Origin: Sphagnum compactum
Taxonomy: Eukaryota > Bryophyta > Sphagnopsida > Sphagnales
DNA: 64,000 bases
Direction: 5' to 3'
Assembly: GCA_965153455.1 (NCBI GenBank)
Contig: OZ234496.1
Location: 13,074,304 to 13,138,303 of the forward strand
Shown here: piece after piece, positions 1 to 10,940 of the stretch
Numbering within the stretch: the stretch's first letter is position 1
Layout: each line of letters opens with the position of its first letter
Translations under genes and position numbers: made by a program
The notes under the pieces: generated by a model
The model's input: only the letters and a program-made list of their open reading frames with translations
Databases searched by the model: none
Told to the model about the DNA's origin: nothing

Positions 1-3000
1 TTTGGCTGGACTAGAAAGTGGTGGGCATCTAATCTTTATTCCATTTCTCCAGAGGAAATGGAGTGCACAAGTAATGTGCAAGAACCCTGTCTGTCTGCTG
101 TAAATAGCTATTACACATTGAACTGTCAGTTCACTCAAGATAACTAAGAAAGAGAAATCAGATCCACCAAATCCAGCAAATTCATTGGCCATAACATTTT
201 TTCTTCACACCTACACGCAAGCCTACCATTCAACACTATATTAGTACACTAATTCTATTTTACAGATGGCTAAAAAAACGCTAATCAACAACTCCCCCAA
301 CAACTCCAGAGCTTTTCTTTTATCAAATTGGTAAAACCTTGCCTTGTCAGGTGAGCGCAGTCTGCAACACCAGAAGCAGCTATTTGCAGACATTTCTTGT
401 GTTAGCTTTCATTTAGCCTGCCATAGGAAAAAGCAGCATGTCTCTTTCCAGTCCTTTCATTCAATCTTTCCAAATCCTTTTGTTGCATCAGTTCATATTA
501 TCTCCAAAATCATCTTCCTTTTCTTCTCTGCAGAAATGGAAGAGTCAAGATTAATTTGGTGTTTTCCTTGCCTCAAGAATCCTTGCTGGTGTGTTCTGCT
601 GCGCAAGAGTTTTCACCCTTTTCTAATCCACACGTAACAACTGATGATTATAACCTACTACTAAATGTGCAGGTCAGTATGAATGCAGTATAGTGCAGCT
701 CACTATGAATACAGTATGATGTCAGAATCATCAAGCCTGTACACAAGGAAGAACAGTGACAAGATAGACAATCAACACCATAATGATTCTGCACCTAGGA
801 TGTCACCTATGGAACAACTTAAACAAAGAAAACTTGTTGTGATCTCGCAAGGATTTGAACCCTGCTGTCTGCCCATCTTGCAGAAAGATCTTCAATTAAG
901 TTGCTTTTGTGATGGTGGCCCAAGCACAAGAACAGAGAAACTTACTTGGTGCATCTGACATCCAGAGCATACAACTCAAGATTCCAACAATCTGCAGTGG
1001 CAGAAACAAATTAAGGAGCTCTCAGTTGGATTGGCAGCTTACTTGGATAAGCTGCACTCCAATCCAGAACTAAATCTATCAAGTCATGGCTCAGGGAGGT
1101 GCCCTCTCCTTGAATTGCATAGCATATATTGTGCAGTCAGTAAGAAAAGCCTGGAAGCAGATGACTCCTAGAGTTAGACGACTACATAATGATTTGCAAA
1201 ACTGACAATCACTCCAACTTATGATATCAGGGTAGACACCAGATCTGCCATGCCAGAGAAAACATAACGCTGAAATTCCACACATTTCCAGCACCAACAA
1301 AGTGCATACTGGTAAAGATTTAAGGAGTGCCTCTCTCTTACTCCGATAACAACCACAAACAATCCTCATACAAGCTAAGATCTGCAAGTAATCGCGATCA
1401 TTAAGGATCATTTCAACCAGAGTCACTTACCTGACCAGATAAGGCAACTTCACCAATATGAAACACTGCCACGGATCTCAACTATGACAGCATGCACGGT
1501 TTGATTTCTGTATGGAAGACTTGCCAATGCTGCAGAAATCAACTGGCCCCCATTAAATCCCTGAAGTCACTCTTCCCAATAGTCACTTTCACAAAGCAAA
1601 CCAACACCTGATTTGCAGTAGCTCAACCATCACCATGAGCACTCAATGCCAAGCCCGTAGAAAACTTCAGTTCTACAACCTATTCAATTCCTTGCACATT
1701 TTTCACTGAAAATACCTTGTACATACATGGTTCAATCGACAATACCTGAAACCCACCTTCAAGCAAAATCCCTGAGCTTGCACGGCAACACATCCAGTCC
1801 CCACACAGAACCCTGTGGGATCACAAACAGAGCAGAGATCAATGAGAAAACAGTAAACAATTGCACCTTACAGAAATGCCATCACTTAATCTCAGAACAG
1901 AATTATTTATTGCAGAGCACACAATTTGCAATATAGCTAAAGCAACATACCTCAAACCATAAAAAGCAAGATAGTATAGATTTCATAGATCAAGCAACAC
2001 AACCTCGTTCGTTAAGTTAAACAATGTGTCATGAGACATAGAACAAATGCCACACATACATCACAGGACCTAATATGACTACACACCTCTCACGAACCAA
2101 ACAACCCAACGCAGCACGCGAATGCAATCTTCACCCAATTATGCATATGATCACTTCTCGTATGTGCACACAAATCACGTGCACATACAAATATAATGGC
2201 ATTGTAGGGAGATGAGCAGTGACGGGAGAAACGTGAGGAAACAAAAGAAAACAAATAAATTCACAAGAACCATGGAAGAGAATGTAGCTTATGGCCAGCT
2301 GAAAGAAATTCTTTGATTATGGATTACAGAGACATGACATGTACTCCAACATGCAAACATAATACAGCACAAACAAACATTTGAAAATTTTTGTGCTCAA
2401 TTTTTTTGTCAGAAGTGCAGGTGGCATTGCTCTTTGCTGAAATTATTGAGGATTCAATGCTAGACAAAAACTCCATTCATTTTAAGCTGCAAAAGGGCTT
2501 ATTCCATTAGCAGCTTTACTTTCATCGTGGCTAGAGGAAATGGTGACGGTATTGTTGGAACGGTGAAGGATCACAATCAAGAAAGATCAACCACCTTTGC
2601 AACATGCCATGCAATCACTGCCAAAGCACAGGAGATTGATGTGCGTAGGACAGGAGATTTGAAGACAACAAACACATGATTGCTGTGAAGAGAGATGCTC
2701 AAACAAGAGGATCAAAGACTCTCATCCCACCAAGTGTGTAACTTTTGGCGCACATCCAAGAGGAGATTGGAGAGTCAAACTACTTCATCATATTAGATCT
2801 TAGATTCGACAGTTCAATGACATTCTATTGACACAAAGATGGTTTCCCAAACCTGCTGATGCTGTTTTGATAAACCTGGCGCTCTCCTAAGACACTAGAG
2901 TGGCAAGGAAACAGGAGACATAGTGTCAATTTTTCCCTGCTTCGTCAACTCAATATTTTATATACAGAAACCCAGTTCCGCACGCCAGACTGGCACGAAC

Positions 3001-3120
3001 CTATACTTACATCCGTATGGTGATCCAACAACATGTCTAAGCCAAGAGACTTACAAACAGATTTTACCAGGCAAAAGATAATTTACATCTGCAGCAGAAG
3101 TGCGAGGGATGACGATCCCG
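1..3120. other. Gene-free stretch, possibly transcribed 3' flank on minus strand
   Basis: No protein was recognised on either strand; the open frames are short and show no conserved motif. Several good splice-like signals occur on the minus strand, for example a donor reading CAG|GTAAGTGACTC near 1426-1436, a pyrimidine-poor TTGCAG acceptor near 1390, and a donor CAA|GTAAGTTTC near 940. They could belong to alternatively spliced 3' untranslated exons of the minus-strand gene that begins near 4.65 kb, or to a non-coding RNA. I see no way to choose from sequence alone. Confidence 0.3.
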
Positions 3121-3122
3121 GC

Positions 3123-3252
3123 TCATAAACAAAATTTGGTTCCATCGTGAACATTTTTGATCATTGGAAAGACCAGCGGCCTTGATCCCCTTGAAGAAGT
3201 GTAGCTTACTCCACTACCCGTGGCCATCTTCACTGGCCTCGGTAAGTGCTCC
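3123..3252 (-). other. Candidate alternative 3' exon of the Ser/Pro-rich gene
   Basis: The main frame reads AAC GAG TAA G, in which the stop is created by reading into GTAAGTG. If the donor after position 3434 is used and joined to the strong acceptor CCTGTTTCAG|GG ending at 3253, the frame stays open for 42 further residues (beginning EHLPRPVKMATGSG) and stops with TGA at 3125-3123. The product would be about 200 residues. The added tail has no recognised motif. The exon may equally be 3' untranslated sequence of a spliced transcript. Confidence 0.4.
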
Positions 3253-3429
3253 CTGAAACAGGGACATAAAGCCAAAATATTAGATAAGCGCCTACCTACG
3301 CCTACAAGCTATAAAGTACTAATAGAAAATGGGGACAATACCTGCAGAACCAGTGACAGACATTGTGCAAGCTTCAGAGTTGGCAACTAGGATGAAAAAC
3401 GCACAGATGGCGGAAGAAAGAGTCAACAC

Positions 3430-3906
3430 TTACTCGTTGGTGAGCGGCTTTAAAACGTCAGTCTCTTCCGATTGCGAAGCAATGGCCATGCGGTTGAGCC
3501 TGCTAGCTCCCCTTGGAGGACTTCTTGTTAGCGAATTTGGAGGAGGGGCCGGTAGAGATACTACGGGCTTCAAAATCATCTCAGGTATTGAAGACGTTCT
3601 CGGCTCGGGAGAAACTCCTAAAACGACCTCCACATCTTCTGTCTTCGGAGGGCTTGATGGCATAGGCCTTCCACCCCATTGCGTCTGCGATCGATGCAGA
3701 CGGCAGCGGAACGATCCAGCGTGCTTCGTCGGCGCACATAGGCAAGTCATTTTCACGGGTGCACTTGTTGACACCATCGTCTTCTTCGCCGATTTTTTCG
3801 ACGAGATTTTGGCACACGGTACTGCGGAGGCTGTCACCGGCGACTTCTCCCCAGAGGAAGGAGCTTGCGGCTTTAGCACGGCTTTCAAGAGGTTCGAAGC
3901 GTGCAT
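3430..3906 (-). CDS. Small Ser/Pro-rich plant protein with conserved Cys-motif
   Basis: This 158-residue frame starts with an ATG eleven bases inside an exon that follows a strong acceptor (TTTTTGTGTTGCAG). Residues 55-73 read CLCAPTKHAGSFRCRLHRS. That matches from memory the C-x-C-(S/A)-P-T-x-H-x-G-S-F-R-C-x-x-H core of a plant-specific family usually annotated as serine-rich protein-related, whose function is not known to me. A basic Lys/Ser stretch precedes the motif (residues 33-53), and a Pro-rich tail ends in SRLNRM (135-140), which resembles the short basic C terminus of the family. The length is normal for that family. The 5' untranslated leader lies on a separate exon upstream on the minus strand (about 4.55-4.65 kb). 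The stop codon overlaps a perfect GTAAGT donor, so an alternative spliced C terminus exists (see 3123-3252). Open frames on the plus strand here are antisense shadows. Confidence 0.8.
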   Translation of the reverse strand: MHASNLLKAVLKPQAPSSGEKSPVTASAVPCAKISSKKSAKKTMVSTSAPVKMTCLCAPTKHAGSFRCRLHRSQTQWGGRPMPSSPPKTEDVEVVLGVSPEPRTSSIPEMILKPVVSLPAPPPNSLTRSPPRGASRLNRMAIASQSEETDVLKPLTNE

Positions 3907-4095
3907 TCTACTGCAACACAAAAAGAAGAAGAAAAGAGTAAGATTCATACATCAGCCACATGAACACCAGAATCGTACAAAATAATCTTTCAGTACACGA
4001 AAACGCTAACAAAAAACTACACACAATCCCAACTATTCATCTACAAGTGGAAACAGGTAGATTTGTCATAACAGAAGTAACGCAGTAAAACAAGA

Positions 4096-4264
4096 CGTCA
4101 AGAACCGAGATCGATTACAAGTTTATCAAAACGCTTCAACAAGGCAACACGCAGAAGCTCAAAAGCATAAGAAACTCGAACGTCAAGAACCAAGATCAGT
4201 TACAGGTTCATCAAGACGCTCCAACAAGATAACAAGTAGAAGCCTCAAAAGCTTAGGAAACTCC
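4096..4264. repeat. 85-bp tandem duplication in leader region
   Basis: Two adjacent copies of an 85-base unit start at 4096 and 4181, both with CGTCAAGAAC, and diverge at roughly one base in six. The unit lies between the TATA box and the coding exon of the minus-strand gene, so it is in its leader or leader intron. Confidence 0.85.
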
Positions 4265-4281
4265 ACCTGTAGGCAACGAGC

Positions 4282-4412
4282 AGGTAACGAGATGAACGCG
4301 ACGGCGGGCCTTCAGCGGCGAAGTTGAAAGAAACGGAAGTAACGAGAAGGTAACAAGGTGAACGCGACGGCAGGCCTTCAGCGGCGAAGTTAAAAGAAAT
4401 GGAAGCAGGAAA
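4282..4412. repeat. 66-bp tandem duplication in leader region
   Basis: Two copies of a 66-base unit sharing GAACGCGACGGC and CCTTCAGCGGCGAAGTT start near 4294 and 4360. They sit directly upstream (in transcript sense) of the 85-bp duplication. The GC-rich core contrasts with the surrounding sequence. Confidence 0.85.
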
Positions 4413-4676
4413 TACCGATCTGAGAAAGGCGATCCAGACCAATATAACTAATACAAAAAAAGAAAAACAAAAAAGAAACTGACGAAAGAATCTCGGACCA
4501 GAATAAAAGGCAGGAGGAAAAAATGCAACTCCAAAGTCAACGCATCTGTGCGAAAGAACTTCAGAGGAGAAGAGCAGAGAGCAGCAGAGAAGAGATGTGA
4601 GGAGAAGAGAGATAGATAGTGAGAGTGCAAGAGAGGAGAGCAGATCCAAAACGAGTTGTAAGCCTGCGATGGCGCA

Positions 4677-4684
4677 CTATATAG
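4677..4684 (-). promoter_or_regulatory. TATA box of the Ser/Pro-rich gene
   Basis: CTATATAG lies at the edge of a GC-rich block (4690-4800). About 30 bases further in the minus direction begins a CT-rich stretch (4560-4640 read on the minus strand) typical of plant 5' leaders. Transcription probably starts near 4645-4650. The motif is palindromic; its orientation is inferred from the downstream gene. Confidence 0.6.
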
Positions 4685-4824
4685 TCGCGAGCGAGCGAGG
4701 GAGCCTCCCTCGCGCAGCGCGAGCCTCTGAGCGAGCGACGAGCGGGCACCGGCGCGCTCCGGACGGGCCGGGCCCACTCCGCCCAGCCCGTTCTTATCAA
4801 TGCACTGCACAACACGCGACGTGA

Positions 4825-7204
4825 TTACCTACCTACTTCTCCACTTACCGTGCGTGGCACGACTTCTGTCATTGCGCCATGTTCCTCAGTTCATGTACCT
4901 CTGGACAGAGGGCCATGTTCATTTCACAGAGCAGGACATGAATGCATGAATGAATGAATGTGAAACCTTCCTATTCTCATGTACCCACTTGTAGGCACCT
5001 CATTTGGACGGGGTTTAATTCTCAAATACCAGAGTACCTTAGCAGCTCTGTCTGGCGCAAGAAATAATATTATTTGTAGAAATGCAAAAAAAATTCAATT
5101 TTCACTTTCTTTTAGAGAACATTTTTTCGTGAAGGAGAAATGATGAATTTTTCTATAATTTTTAATTTTCGAAATGAAATCTTCAAATTTATTTCATTAA
5201 TTGGCGGACATGTGCTGAAGCTGACCAGCAGTACTAGGGTGGGTTATATTTTGGAGTTGAAAAGGTGTTGGGGGAGGGGGGGGGGGGGGTGTGTGTCTTT
5301 GGAACTTTTCTTATATTTGTTTCTAAATAAAAGAGAGAGAGAGTCTTTGAACCTAATGAGGTTCAACCACCACGGAGTGACCTAATTTTGAGATTTTCAG
5401 ACCTTTCAAGATCATTCATAACTCTTATTTTATTGTGCCCAAAATACACATGCAACTTAATCCACAATATAAGAATGGGTGAATCCCAAATTTCACAAAC
5501 TGGAAAAAAGTATGTCAAGATGGAGTGAAAGATACCAAGGCTTTGAAGTTTTGGGTATGTGTAGGGTAAAGTTTCAAAGTAAGAGCATTCCCAAAACCAA
5601 AGGGGGCTTATGACAAGACTAAGGTGGCATTGAGTCAGGCCTTCCAATTTGATAATGTCTCGCACAACCCATGAGGTTTATCACCATAAAAGCACAAGAT
5701 AAACTTCATCATAAGCCAAAAAATTATGTTATCATCAGGATGAAACCTTGTCATACGTGGTGAACTTCACCATTACAATTTATCCAAGTGTATGTGGAGG
5801 GAGCCTTGCTCTCAATAAAGCCCCCTTTTTTTTTTTTTTGCCTTAGTAGAGAGAAGGAAGCTTTACATGTTAAGTGCCTCCCCCCCCCCCCCCCCCCCCC
5901 CCCCCAAATTCAATCACAGCCCTGCTTGGACCCATGTACAGAAATGTGGCAGATTTTTAAAGATTCATTGGATTATTTTTTCAAAATTTGGCATTGAACT
6001 TGCCACAAAAATCTTACAGGTCTGATGATTCCAGTTTTGTATTCCTTGACCCAAAAAAAGAGTCTATAATGTTTCATAAATTAACAAGGAGAGTGGAATA
6101 GTTATGAATATGCATGGAAATTCATACCAACTACAAATTGGGGTGACCAAGTACAGGAAAAGATATATAAAGCTTTTCTGCCTTTATTCTCTCATGACTT
6201 TGTGTTTTAGCACTAGTGCCAAACAATATTCCCAAAATGAAGTGTTTACTTTTCTTCTTCTTTCGAGGAAAAAGTGAAACAAAAAAAAAGGGTGTGTCTG
6301 GTGCAGAGATTCTTTTCCAGAAAATTTCAATATAGTCTGTTTCTTCAATATAAAAATTGGTTATTTACAGCAAAAACTTTGCCAATTTTATGATGTCAAA
6401 AATTGGAAGAAAATACTTGACTGTCTTCAGTGTTTGTGAAAATTAGAATCCTGCATTCTTGAATTCTTCTTTCTTTCATGATCAGACAAAAAAGTATGAT
6501 AAGATTGTGTTGTAATCAGAGTAAACTGAGTAAAGTTTAATGTAAATACGATGCCATGGACCTTGTGTCTTTTACACCTTTATTATACACAAGCATGTAA
6601 ATGTGATCCAGATGGGTAACCCCACCATTACTAGTGTTTTTCTCTTATGACAAAGTTTGTCATTTTTTTGACTAAAGAATTGGAATTTTTTTTGGTAAAT
6701 GTCATTTTTTTATAGTGTAAAACCAACTAATTTTTGCTTATTTCTTGGAAAAAAATTCCAGATTTTTTTTTTTCAAAAATTTGAGAAGAACACCCATGAA
6801 CACCACCTTTCCGAAAACCAAACAAAAAGACATTGAAGCAAATGTCAAACATTCATGTGCCCTTCGTATCTTGAAAGTAAGTCGGCAAATGGAATGTTTA
6901 AGCAGGCCAAAGGTTTTAAACACTACTTTTGTCATATCTCCAACTGGAAATAATTCAAATCGTGACCATTAAAAACTAGTCCAGGAATAAGACCCCCAAA
7001 ACTGGTTATGCAACACCGGAGACCAGTAACCAAAACAGGTTAGGCTTGTCTACCAAAATAAATGCCCATTTCATACTGACCCAGTACTTATTTGTTTAAA
7101 GCCTGCCGCCTCGGGCTTTACCATACACCTAAACATAGGTCGATCATGAAAGATGTTAAATAAGTTTAGGGTCCTTCTTCATGTTTTCCAGGACTACCCA
7201 TTTG
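4825..7204. other. AT-rich intergenic DNA with homopolymers
   Basis: No gene is recognised. The stretch contains a 14-base G run (5276-5289) and a 26-base C run (5880-5905), both likely to be length-variable and error-prone in assemblies. Otherwise I see only AT-rich sequence with short chance frames. Confidence 0.6.
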
Positions 7205-8283
7205 CCCAGACACACTTTGGGTCCTTGTATGCAGGTTTTGTGCTCCTTATGGATAATGCTCACAACTGGTGTTTGTGTGTGTAAATGCAATGGTTTGGGA
7301 CTTACATTCCATGTAAGTGTAAAATTGTGTAAATTTATTTTAAGCAGTGTAAAACAGTGTAAGTGTAAAAAGCAATACATTTATATGATTTTATGCAGCT
7401 ATATAAAATAATGTAAGTGCAAAGTAATTAAACTTATATGATTTTATATGATCGTGTATAACAGAGTAAGTGTAAAAAAATGTAAATTTGTTTTTGAGGA
7501 AAGGAGATTTTCATAATGTTTTTGGTAATAGACCAATCAAATGGTCCACTGCAAAAAAAAACACCCATCCAAACATGCACCCACAATTAATTAATATGGA
7601 TTTGCAAGAATGTATGATCATTAAAGGTGTATAATAAAAATATAATAAAATCATTTGTAAAATTTAAAAAATATAGCATCAGAACACTGAATTTGATCAT
7701 AAACAGGGTGAGATTTTTTTAAAACTTGCGAAAAAAATACATTAACATTCAACGGGCGAGAGGGGGAGGGAAACTCAGAAAACCAGCTATTTCTATGGTG
7801 AACTGAGTTTCACCTTGTCTTTCATTTTTCTTCCTGAGCGCCTCCATTGCTGCTACATATATTTTCATTGCTCTTACATGTACAACTACTATCATTAATC
7901 TAGAACCATGTGCATTAAATGCTTAGTTTCAGCGTTTCATACCCAGATTTAATCAAATTTCCTCACTTTATGGATACCCTGAAAGAGGGGTTGAACAGTG
8001 AAAAGAGGCCCAAGGACAGGGTGACTTTATGATTAATCTTAGTATATACACTTACACGACCCAAAACATTTACACACGGTCGTATAAGTATATTTGACAA
8101 ATATTTACATTGGCCTTGTGTAAATATAAATATATATATATACACGTCAAAATTGTAAGCGTAACAAGTTTGGACATGATTTACACTTACAGGGGATTTA
8201 CATGTGATATATACAGCTATTGACACTTACATGCATAACACTACTTACAACATGCATAACATGGGTCCAAAATGTGTCTGGGG
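7205..8283. mobile_element. Non-autonomous DNA transposon with divergent subterminal repeats
   Basis: The ends form imperfect terminal inverted repeats: CCCAGACACACTTTGGGTCC at the left (7205) and, reverse-complemented from the right (8283), CCCCAGACACATTTTGGACCC in two overlapping parts. Just inside the left end lie at least six copies of GTAAGTGTAAA or close variants (7265-7495). Inside the right end the same motif recurs at least five times in the opposite orientation, TTTACACTTAC (8045-8235). Clustered subterminal motifs pointing inward from both ends are typical of hAT- and Mutator-type elements, where transposase binds. No transposase frame is present. I could not settle a target-site duplication. 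Confidence 0.7.
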
Positions 8284-9249
8284 ATCATCTATCTTTCTAA
8301 AGAAAAGAATGGATCAGGCCAAGGCATACAAAGGAGAAAAAGAAGAAGGCAGTACTTTTGTATGCTGCAATAAGGACCCATAGTTTATATATTGTCTTCG
8401 AGTCGATCACAAGGTGGTAGGAGTGAGAGCAATCTTATGCCTACTTTCAGGTGTAAAGTTGCACTCACTCAAGCATAGTAGGTGTAAGATCCCTTCTATT
8501 TTCTTTACTAATAGGGGTATTCAGGGATAGAAGGTGTCCTCCAAATACACTTAGGAAAATTTCTCCATGTGCTTTGCATGACTGCGTCATGTCCTCTATT
8601 CGGGTTGATCATGTTCCGCGCCTCCAGTTCAAGAGGAGTTTGCAGGGTTCATGTACCCTAGCCCCCCCCCATGTCCTTCTTCTCTTCATCCTTGTCATCA
8701 TCATGTCCAGCGGCATGGGCACTGACGACGTGTCAAAAGGTTTGAAAAGTAAAAAGAGATAAAAACCATAATAATGGATAATAATTCCGCCAGCCTGCCC
8801 ATCCAGGAAGATGCATGTGAATTTCACATGCGTGTAAGTGAAGTAATTTCCACTATGCTTTTTACCCCCCCCTCTTCCTTTTTCTGCCACGTGCTAAAGA
8901 GAGCTCCACTCTTTAGTTTTCCCGCCAGTTTCACTGGCCTGAAAATATCCCACCTGGCTATACCTATTTAGGGGAGCTACAGTAGCTAGGTAGGTACCTA
9001 CTGGAATGAAATCATCCCACCTGGCTTCACCTGTTTAGGAACGTAGCTAGCTAGGTAGATATATAGGTGTCTACTAACTAGGTATCTAGGATTCCTTAAA
9101 AAGGCTGACAGCTTACAGTAGGAGGGGCCTACCCTTAGTTTTCTGTGTCAGAAGGATACTCAAATATTCTGGTCTGGATAACAAGGGGGAATTCTGATAA
9201 GGGTTATTGGCCTTTCGTGTTTCTATTGTTAAAAAAAAGTATTGTTGTT
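8284..9249. other. Intergenic, no gene seen
   Basis: Contains only short frames. A stretch of repeated AGCTAGGTAGGTA-like words lies at 8970-9090, and a short TA microsatellite at 9278-9291 adjoins the next element. Confidence 0.5.
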
Positions 9250-10940
9250 AATTGTGTTTAGATTCATTATAGAGTATATATATATATATAGTAGCTTAAA
9301 AGAGATTTTGGCCCCTAGGTAATAATAAATAATAGGTCTATTTTTTTATATGAGGATTTTTGAAAGATGATATTTTGGCTTGTGTTGAAACTTGAGATTA
9401 GTTATTATAGAGTTCTAATATCTTGAAGGATTTTGTGTTTCTTTTACCAGAGGTTTTTTTTGAAGATTATATTTTTGTGTGGTGAAATATTTGAGTTTTC
9501 ATAATTCTTTCTTCGGCCTTAAGATACCTTTTAATGTAAATGGCAAGGCCACGTTGTGACACACCCCTTGTTCCTACTACTTTTGTGGTGTTCATTGAAT
9601 CATTTAGATGCAATAACCATGAGTATGGATTTTCCTAATACCCCAAAAAAAAATGGTCAAATTTTATTTGTCCACCAAGTTAAGGGTCTGTTGTCCATCC
9701 CATACACAAAGATTTGTTGGGTCTGGATCAAGATCTAATCTGCTGGGTTGTGGTAAAGTATACACCAAAGCTGGTGATAAATGTGGAAAAATAAGTTAGA
9801 AGATCTTCCGAGTTCTTCCTTGACGCTTGGTGTTTAGTTGACTTGGGTGAACCAGCACCCCGCATGTTCACCATGGCCGTGTCTAGTCAACAAGAAGAAC
9901 AAGTTGAAATTGTGTGCACTTGCAAAGACTTTTTACCATATATTCCACCCATGGTTTGAAACTTGAGAGCCTTGCTTGACTAGGATAGCAAGTTGCACAT
10001 AGAAAATATAGAGTTGTTTTTGTTTCCTCTCATTCTTAAAAGGCAAACCCGTGATTAATTGTATAGAGTCCCTCCATTTGGAATCTGGATGACTTTTACT
10101 TGCACCGCAACCAACCCTACATCAATAGTCCCAGGAAAATATTGGGAATCTTCACAACTACAAGGTTTCAAACATTGATGAACTGGTTTGTGTACAAGTC
10201 AGACTCACCAGAAAACTTCGTGTTTAAAGTTGGAACTACCCACCCAACAACTCGGATGCTGGAAAAAAGATATGGATAAAAATGGGTGGGCTACTCCAGA
10301 ATTTGAATGGTTCCAAAATTTTCAATTTTGTGAAACAAGCTATAATAGCCTAGTTCCACACAATAGAGCACTCAATATTTGGAGGTGCAGGTGGGATAGA
10401 TTGGGTCATGCTTTGAAGAACAAGGGTTGTGTCACATTGTGGCCTTGCCATTTACATTTAAAAGTATCTTAAGGCACAGGAAAAAATTATGGAAACTCAA
10501 ATATTTCACCATCCAAAAATATAATCTTCAAAAAATCCTCTAAAAGAAACCAAAATCCTTCAAGATATTATAACTTTGTAACTAATCTCAAGTCTCAACA
10601 CAAGCCAAAATATCATCTTTCAAACATCCTCATATAAAAATAGACCAATTACTTAGGGGCCAATATTCCTTAAGCTACTACATACACTCTGTAATGAATC
10701 TAAACACAATACCATAATAGTACCTTGGCCATTTCAACACATGCCCATCCAATACTTCATTCATTTTGAAGAATTCATTTCAACAATGGAATATTCCTAA
10801 AATATTTACTGTTATCCTTCACAATGTTTTTTGATTTGGAAGAAATAATTTTTTGAAATTCTCAACATTTTTGAAAATAATATAAGTAGTGTCGAATTGG
10901 CCAACGTACTAGGGTATCCTTGCCTTGGTAGGCAAGGCCA
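9250..10940. mobile_element. Long-inverted-repeat DNA element (family A) with internal region
   Basis: Two copies of a repeat of about 300 bp face each other: 9250-9550 (plus) and 10441-10709 (minus). Matching sequence extends about 20 bases inward past GGCAAGGCC on both sides (GTGACACA...CCTTGTTC, to 9571 and from 10421). The outer end at the right terminates in TCCTTGCCTTGGTAGGCAAGGCC (10917-10939), displaced from the arm by a second insertion (10710-10916). The internal 850 bp has no recognisable transposase. Long arms suggest a Mutator-like element, but this is inference. A solo arm of the same family lies at 17450-17746. Confidence 0.65.
10710..10916 (+). mobile_element. Short TIR element (family B) nested in family A arm
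   Basis: The insertion starts TACCATAATAGTACCTTGGCC and ends with the imperfect reverse complement (GGCCAACGTACTAGGGTA), giving inverted ends of about 28 bp. The related empty site is preserved in the solo family A copy near 17468-17480, where CACAATATA-type sequence runs directly into TCCTTGCC when read on the minus strand. That comparison is compatible with a TA target duplication. A second copy lies at 15208-15394. Confidence 0.65.

Noticed and set aside
840-870. tRNA-like B-box (GGTTCAAATCC on the minus strand)
   Set aside because: The T-arm can pair, but no 7-bp acceptor partner or D-arm lies at tRNA spacing.
3329-3985. 218-residue plus-strand frame
   Set aside because: It is antisense to the Ser/Pro-rich gene, whose minus-strand frame has the conserved Cys motif, a splice acceptor and a promoter.
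4245-4810. Several minus-strand frames of 84-134 residues near the TATA box
   Set aside because: They sit in the CT-rich leader and duplicated leader region; Ser/Leu-rich translation follows from the CT content.
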